From positions 1 to 64,000 of the forward strand of contig CAZSAP010000008.1 of the NCBI GenBank assembly GCA_964604705.1: 64,000 nucleotides of DNA, given 5' to 3'. The DNA is from JAAXVQ01 sp964604705. Its GTDB lineage: Bacteria; Oederibacteriota; JAAXVQ01. A program made the position numbers and the translations under genes. The notes under the pieces were generated by a model. That model had not been told where the DNA came from. It did no database searches and saw only the letters and a list, made by a program, of their open reading frames with translations. Positions 59,926 to 64,000 of the stretch are shown here, in pieces (within the stretch, counting starts at the first letter, position 1; each line of letters starts with the position of its first letter).

Positions 59926-60207
59926 TTAGGACTCCTTGGGCGAGGCGGCCACTTGGTACCGGTAGCGCTCAATCACCGCATTCACCAAAAGTTTATCGCA
60001 CATCTGCTTGACTTGCCGCTCGACCTCGGCTTTGGACAACTTGCCGGCAAACGTCAGGGTGAAATACTTGCCCAAACGCGCACCGGTCAAGGCCTCGTAG
60101 CCCATGGAGTGCAGGGCCGACTGGATGGTGCTGCCCTGGGGATCCAAGACACTGGGTTTCAGGGTGATAAATACTTCTGCGGTCCATTCCGCTTTTGAGG
60201 TGCTCAT
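59926..60207 (-). CDS. purS: FGAM synthase subunit PurS
   Basis: A 93-residue small subunit that bridges PurQ and PurL. VFITLKPSVLDPQGSTIQ and ALHSMGYEALTGARLGKYF match the family. It heads the purS-purQ pair, is about 90 bases after purB, and confirms the separate-subunit type of FGAM synthase. Confidence 0.94.
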   Translation of the reverse strand: MSTSKAEWTAEVFITLKPSVLDPQGSTIQSALHSMGYEALTGARLGKYFTLTFAGKLSKAEVERQVKQMCDKLLVNAVIERYRYQVAASPKES

Positions 60208-60242
60208 GCGCTATCTCCTTCTAAAATGAAATCAACCTTTAA

Positions 60243-60271
60243 TGGCAGGGGTGCATGCCCTACGCCCCTAC
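60243..60271. repeat. Dispersed palindromic repeat, copy 5
   Basis: GGGGTG pairs with CGCCCC around CATGCCCTA, followed by CTAC. It fills the gap between purB and purS and may form a hairpin in the pur mRNA. Confidence 0.55.
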
Positions 60272-60293
60272 GGTTACCACACATTCAAATGGG

Positions 60294-61589
60294 TTACATT
60301 AATTTCAACCGTTTAAAAATACTGTCCACATGTTGGGTGTGATACGCCAGATCAAAACAACTCTTGAAATCCGCCGCAGTCAACACTTGCATGATCTCCG
60401 GATCGTTTTTAACCAATTCTTTAAAATTCTCTTCCTGGGTCCAGGCCCGCATGGCCAAGGTCTGGACTTTGCGGTAAGCATCGTCACGCGCCATGCCCTT
60501 TTGCACCAGGGTCAACAACACTTGCTGCGAATGGATCAAACCCCGCGTGAGGTTGATGTTGCGCTCCATGTTCTTCGGATACACCAGGAGATTTTCCATG
60601 ACCTCGGCCATTTTCTGCAACTGGTACTCCATGGTCGCCGTGGCGTCGGGCAAAATCATGCGCTCCACGGACGAGTGTGAAATATCCCGTTCGTGCCAGA
60701 GCGGAACGTTTTCCAAGGCAGCCAAGGCATACCCGCGCACCAAGCGGGCCAAGCCCGAAACCCGTTCGCAGATGATGGGATTGCGCTTGTGCGGCATGGC
60801 CGAGGAACCTTTTTGGCCCTTGGCAAAAAACTCTTCGGCTTCCCTGACTTCGGTACGCTGCAAATGACGAATCTCAATGGATATTTTTTCTACGGACGTG
60901 GCCAATTGCGCCAAGGCACAGACATATTCCGCATGCCGGTCACGTGAAATCACCTGCGTGGACGGCAACTCGGGAGTGAGCCCCAACGACTTGCAGGCCA
61001 GTTGTTCCACCCGCGGGTCCTGATTGGCGTATGTGCCCACGGCACCCGAGAACATCCCCGCTTCCACGGTCTTGCGTGCGCGGGCAAAGCGTTCCTGCTG
61101 CCGACGAATCTCGGCCCAAAACACAGCCAATTTCAAACCAAAGGTAATCGGTTCGGCATGAATGCCATGCGAACGCCCCATCATGGGAACCTTACGGTAT
61201 TTTTTGGCCTGCTTGGCCAAAGCTTTCTCCAGGCGGTTCAGCTGCACGGCAATCAAATCCGAAGCTTCGCGCAGACGCAGCGCCAAGGCCGTATCCACCA
61301 CATCGGAAGAGGTCATGCCAAAATGCAGATACCGACCGGCCGGACCGCAGGACTCGGCTGTCGACGAAACAAACGCAATGATATCGTGGTTGGTCACTTT
61401 TTCAATGGCCGCCGCGCGCTTCGGATTGATCCGCGCCCGCGACTTAAGCTGTTGATACGCCGATTTGGGAATAATCCCTAAGCGGGCTTGCGCCTCAGCT
61501 GCGGCCAACTCCACCGTCAACCAGGTTTCCAACTTGTGTTCCTCGGACCAAATCCGAAACATGGCCGCAGATGTATACCGTTCAATCAT
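60294..61589 (-). CDS. purB: Adenylosuccinate lyase
   Basis: A 431-residue fumarase/aspartase-superfamily enzyme that releases fumarate from SAICAR and adenylosuccinate. The start MIERYTSAAMFRIWS at 61589 matches the usual N-terminus and length; an ATG four codons earlier is possible, and farther upstream would cross the promoter. The signature is GSSAMPHKRNP near residues 257-267, and the catalytic His region is GRSHGIHAEPITFG. First gene of the pur operon. Confidence 0.97.
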   Translation of the reverse strand: MIERYTSAAMFRIWSEEHKLETWLTVELAAAEAQARLGIIPKSAYQQLKSRARINPKRAAAIEKVTNHDIIAFVSSTAESCGPAGRYLHFGMTSSDVVDTALALRLREASDLIAVQLNRLEKALAKQAKKYRKVPMMGRSHGIHAEPITFGLKLAVFWAEIRRQQERFARARKTVEAGMFSGAVGTYANQDPRVEQLACKSLGLTPELPSTQVISRDRHAEYVCALAQLATSVEKISIEIRHLQRTEVREAEEFFAKGQKGSSAMPHKRNPIICERVSGLARLVRGYALAALENVPLWHERDISHSSVERMILPDATATMEYQLQKMAEVMENLLVYPKNMERNINLTRGLIHSQQVLLTLVQKGMARDDAYRKVQTLAMRAWTQEENFKELVKNDPEIMQVLTAADFKSCFDLAYHTQHVDSIFKRLKLM

Positions 61590-61646
61590 AAAGCGATTCA
61601 TTCCTCGTTTCTGAAAAATAGATAGGTGGGGTAAAAAAGAGGTCGT

Positions 61647-61675
61647 ATTATAACGAAAAGCCCTGCCGGGGTCAA
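61647..61675 (-). promoter_or_regulatory. Promoter of the pur operon
   Basis: Minus-strand -35 TTGACC at 61670-61675, 17-base spacer, perfect -10 TATAAT at 61647-61652, about 50 bases before purB. No PurR-box or purine riboswitch is evident. Confidence 0.75.
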
Positions 61676-61729
61676 GCGCTTGCTCCAAGAAAGCCAAACT
61701 TCGCTGGCTGACAATCTTGGAGCAGCGCT
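61675..61729 (-). terminator. 15-bp inverted repeat upstream of purB
   Basis: AGCGCT-T-GCTCCAAGA pairs with TCTTGGAGCAGCGCT (61715-61729), one base bulged, and an inner AGCCA / TGGCT pair. It lies between the end of the upstream gene at 61745 and the purB promoter. It is probably the terminator of that gene, though no T-run follows. Confidence 0.5.
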
Positions 61730-61744
61730 GACCCGGGCCGCGGC

Positions 61745-64000
61745 TTAGGCTGCGGTTTCAGCTCGGAAATTACGCAAACGTTGTTGCCGCAGCGTGCGTT
61801 CCAAGGCATCGGACATTTGGAATCCTGGCAACTGCTCGAACAACCAGACATAGCCCAGGGTGCCGCCGTAGCTTAAGCTGCTCGCCGTATAGACGGTCTT
61901 CCCATTGAGCGTGCCAATGGGTGTCCCTTGGAACAACTTCGAGGTTTGGATCAATGTATTCATGGCCTCAAGTGAGCGTTCAAACTCCCCGCGGTCACCC
62001 CGGCCTTTTTCCAGTTCGCGAGCCGTGTATTTCAAGGCTCGGATCATAACCCGCACCAACTGTTGGTTATGGGCCTTGCTGGGACGCAGTTGTTCCCGAT
62101 AATACGCCTGCGCCAAGGCACTCTCGGAGGACAAATGCTCCTTGAAGACCGTGCCTTCCAACGCTTTCCCAATCTGCCCCATAAAATCGCCCACCGGCGC
62201 CAAACGCTCGGGCAGTTGTCCGTTGAACGGCGTCATAAGGATGGGTTGCTGCGACTGCGCCACGTTTAGAATGGCCTGCTCGGTGTTGGCAAAAATATTG
62301 GCCACCACGGGTTTGGCCACTTGCATGGCCACCCCGTCGTACTTCACCGTGGCCTGATTGACACGCCCGTTGATCAAGCTGCCCACCAGCTTGCTGGTAT
62401 CTTCACCGACAACCGTGGCCTGCATCACGCCTTCCGGCAAGGCAATGGCTTGCAGCAAGGCCTGTAGATGGGCGCCTTCCTGCGGAGTCAGGGTCGGTTG
62501 GGCCAAGACGCGCTGGAAAAACGCCAAGTTCTCCTGCACGCGCGGGGTCAGCGCGGGTGTGGCCAACAACAGCCGCACCCCTTCCAACAAGGCCGTACGG
62601 GTCTGGGCATCGATCATCAAGTGGACCTGTTCATTCTCCACTCCCGCCGTCGGCAGCGCGGCCGACTCCAAGAGCAAGCCTTCGGCATGCAACCCTTCGC
62701 GACTGCGCACCAACAGTTCCGTCACATGGTTGACTTCGGCATTCATGCGTTCCGGATTTTGTTGAGACTCGGCTTGGGCTGCGCGCAATCCTGCTTGCAG
62801 CGCCGCGACGGTCCCCCGCAATTGCGCATTGGCAATTCCGGTCAACGGTGTCCGCAAGAGCGCTTGGGCCAACATGGCGCTGCTGCGAACCTGCCCGTCT
62901 TTCAGTAAAAATTGCAGCTGAGGTTCAATCGCCTGCCACAGCGTTGCACCCTGCGCGTTCACACTTTGGCGGTAGAACTCCAACAACTTGCCCAAGGACG
63001 CTGCCGGCAAGCCAATCTGGCGGCCGTTCTGCGGCCGGTTGAACTCTTGCAGGCGCTGTGCGCCCAAGCCCCGGAGCTGCTCCAAAGAGATCTTCTGAAC
63101 TTCGTTCTCATAGGCGGCTTGGGTTACCTCGGCATCGCCTTGCGCTTCCAATGCCAAGGCGCGTGTTTCCGACGCATAGGCTTCGAGCGCCCGGGTGAGT
63201 CCGCGTTGCGCCTGCCAACTCCGGAAATTATACAACAGGGAACCCAACCACCCTTGCTGGGGTGTGGCTTGAAGCATCCGAGCGGCCGAGGCAGGCACGG
63301 AGATAACGTAGGCTCCTTGTTCGGCCTGCAAGGCTTCCGTCGCTTTGGTTTTCCCAGGGTGCATTTCATTGAATTCAACCGCGTACGAAACTCCCACGCG
63401 AAAACGTACATTCTCACGTAAATTAAAATTCGCCCCGCCGAACAAGGCGCGGTATTGATACACCAGTCGGCCAAAGGGATGTTGCCCAAAAGCCGATTCC
63501 CCACGCTTGAGATCCCCGACCAATTCGCCCAGGCGCAACAACGAGGCAGGTGCCACGGTGCTGACGCCCGAAGCAACGTTGGTTGCACGTGCGCCCAGGC
63601 GCCGACCTATTGCCGTTAACATATTTTGTGCCCCTGGCAACAAGGCGAGCATGCCCGCCAGTTCATGTTTAAACGAGGCGTACCAACGCACCTGATCCGC
63701 GGTTTTCGGATGCCCTTGCTCCAGCAAGGACATGGCCGTGGCATCGCTTAAGACTTGGCTTAACACATTGCCGCTACGGGCTACGTCCGCGATCCCCCGA
63801 GAATATCCCGGGTTGCGCAACACCCACGCTTGATAATCGGCCGGGGCTTGTTGCAATGCAATGGCCCGGATCAGACCTTCAGGCGCCATACTCGGATGCC
63901 CGTGCAGATACGCGCGGATGCGGGCGCTCTCCAACAATGCTTGCCGAACATCCTGGCGCAACGTCTGAAAACGCAGCCACGCGGCGACGGCATACCCGGC
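61745..64000 (-). CDS. Large Ala/Gln-rich protein, 5' end off the window
   Basis: At least 751 residues; the frame stays open to base 64000, so the N-terminus lies outside. A TTG at 63961 is in frame but is probably internal. The protein is helical and rich in Ala, Gln and Leu, without signal peptide or membrane helix in the visible part. There are no motifs I recognise. A stretch near residues 600-680 (RVMIRALKYTARELEKGRGD) is highly charged. It is followed by an inverted repeat and the purB promoter, so it is a separate transcript. Function unknown. Confidence 0.75.
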   Translation of the reverse strand, partial: AGYAVAAWLRFQTLRQDVRQALLESARIRAYLHGHPSMAPEGLIRAIALQQAPADYQAWVLRNPGYSRGIADVARSGNVLSQVLSDATAMSLLEQGHPKTADQVRWYASFKHELAGMLALLPGAQNMLTAIGRRLGARATNVASGVSTVAPASLLRLGELVGDLKRGESAFGQHPFGRLVYQYRALFGGANFNLRENVRFRVGVSYAVEFNEMHPGKTKATEALQAEQGAYVISVPASAARMLQATPQQGWLGSLLYNFRSWQAQRGLTRALEAYASETRALALEAQGDAEVTQAAYENEVQKISLEQLRGLGAQRLQEFNRPQNGRQIGLPAASLGKLLEFYRQSVNAQGATLWQAIEPQLQFLLKDGQVRSSAMLAQALLRTPLTGIANAQLRGTVAALQAGLRAAQAESQQNPERMNAEVNHVTELLVRSREGLHAEGLLLESAALPTAGVENEQVHLMIDAQTRTALLEGVRLLLATPALTPRVQENLAFFQRVLAQPTLTPQEGAHLQALLQAIALPEGVMQATVVGEDTSKLVGSLINGRVNQATVKYDGVAMQVAKPVVANIFANTEQAILNVAQSQQPILMTPFNGQLPERLAPVGDFMGQIGKALEGTVFKEHLSSESALAQAYYREQLRPSKAHNQQLVRVMIRALKYTARELEKGRGDRGEFERSLEAMNTLIQTSKLFQGTPIGTLNGKTVYTASSLSYGGTLGYVWLFEQLPGFQMSDALERTLRQQRLRNFRAETAA

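Overview
The window looks like the chromosome of an uncultured Gram-negative (diderm) bacterium of moderately high GC. Diderm signs are the many lipoproteins with lipoboxes, lgt and lspA, OmpA- and LpoA-like lipoproteins, a PorV/PorQ-type outer-membrane protein, and a giant Thr-rich secreted protein with a FlgD/T9SS-like C-terminal domain. The mix (PorV-type barrel, Thr/Pro tandem-repeat exoprotein, V4R sensors, ThiF-ThiE fusion, RNase Y) suggests an FCB, Elusimicrobia or Omnitrophota-like candidate phylum. No rRNA is present, so the phylum is not assigned.

Layout. (1) 1-3.6 kb: a cysteine/methionine sulfur cluster on the minus strand (Rrf2 regulator, cysK, metY, an HPr-like protein), with a clear palindromic operator at the regulator promoter. 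(2) 3.8-16.3 kb: a lipoprotein of an unrecognised family, a tRNA-Gln with partial tandem copies of its 3' end, then ispE, a TPR lipoprotein, a cNMP-binding protein, an RluD-type pseudouridine synthase, a TPR-SpoIID protein, lgt, lspA and ileS. (3) 16.5-23 kb, plus strand: a paralogue of the first lipoprotein, thiS-thiG-thiH, a FIST-domain lipoprotein, a strong candidate structured RNA, and a ThiF-ThiE fusion. (4) 23-30.5 kb, minus strand: a membrane protein, hisS, an envelope-lipoprotein operon (LpoA-like with a CsgG-like insert, OmpA-like, DUF4398-like), a small lipoprotein and ackA. (5) 30.6-44.8 kb, minus strand: two V4R-type sensor proteins, a TPR protein, and a condensed partner-switching module (a STAS protein plus a single-chain RsbW kinase/RsbU phosphatase), preceded by a PorV-like protein and the 2,000-residue Thr-rich exoprotein. 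(6) 44.9-48.9 kb, plus strand: a 6S-like RNA and a second structured leader or RNA, then rny, a YmdB-type phosphodiesterase and a dGTPase. (7) 48.9-50.8 kb: an AraC regulator and a beta-propeller lipoprotein. (8) 50.9-61.7 kb, minus strand: a purine operon purB-purS-purQ-[two glycosyltransferases]-purL-purF-purM. (9) The window ends in an unrecognised large protein that runs off the edge.

The most unusual items are the two-gene partner-switching module, in which both proteins end in a related HTH-like tail; the 21-bp stem RNA element upstream of thiF-thiE; the two tandem RNA candidates before rny; and the two-member lipoprotein family with an internal repeat. The palindromic repeat with core GGGCGNNN...CGCCC recurs at six or so intergenic sites.
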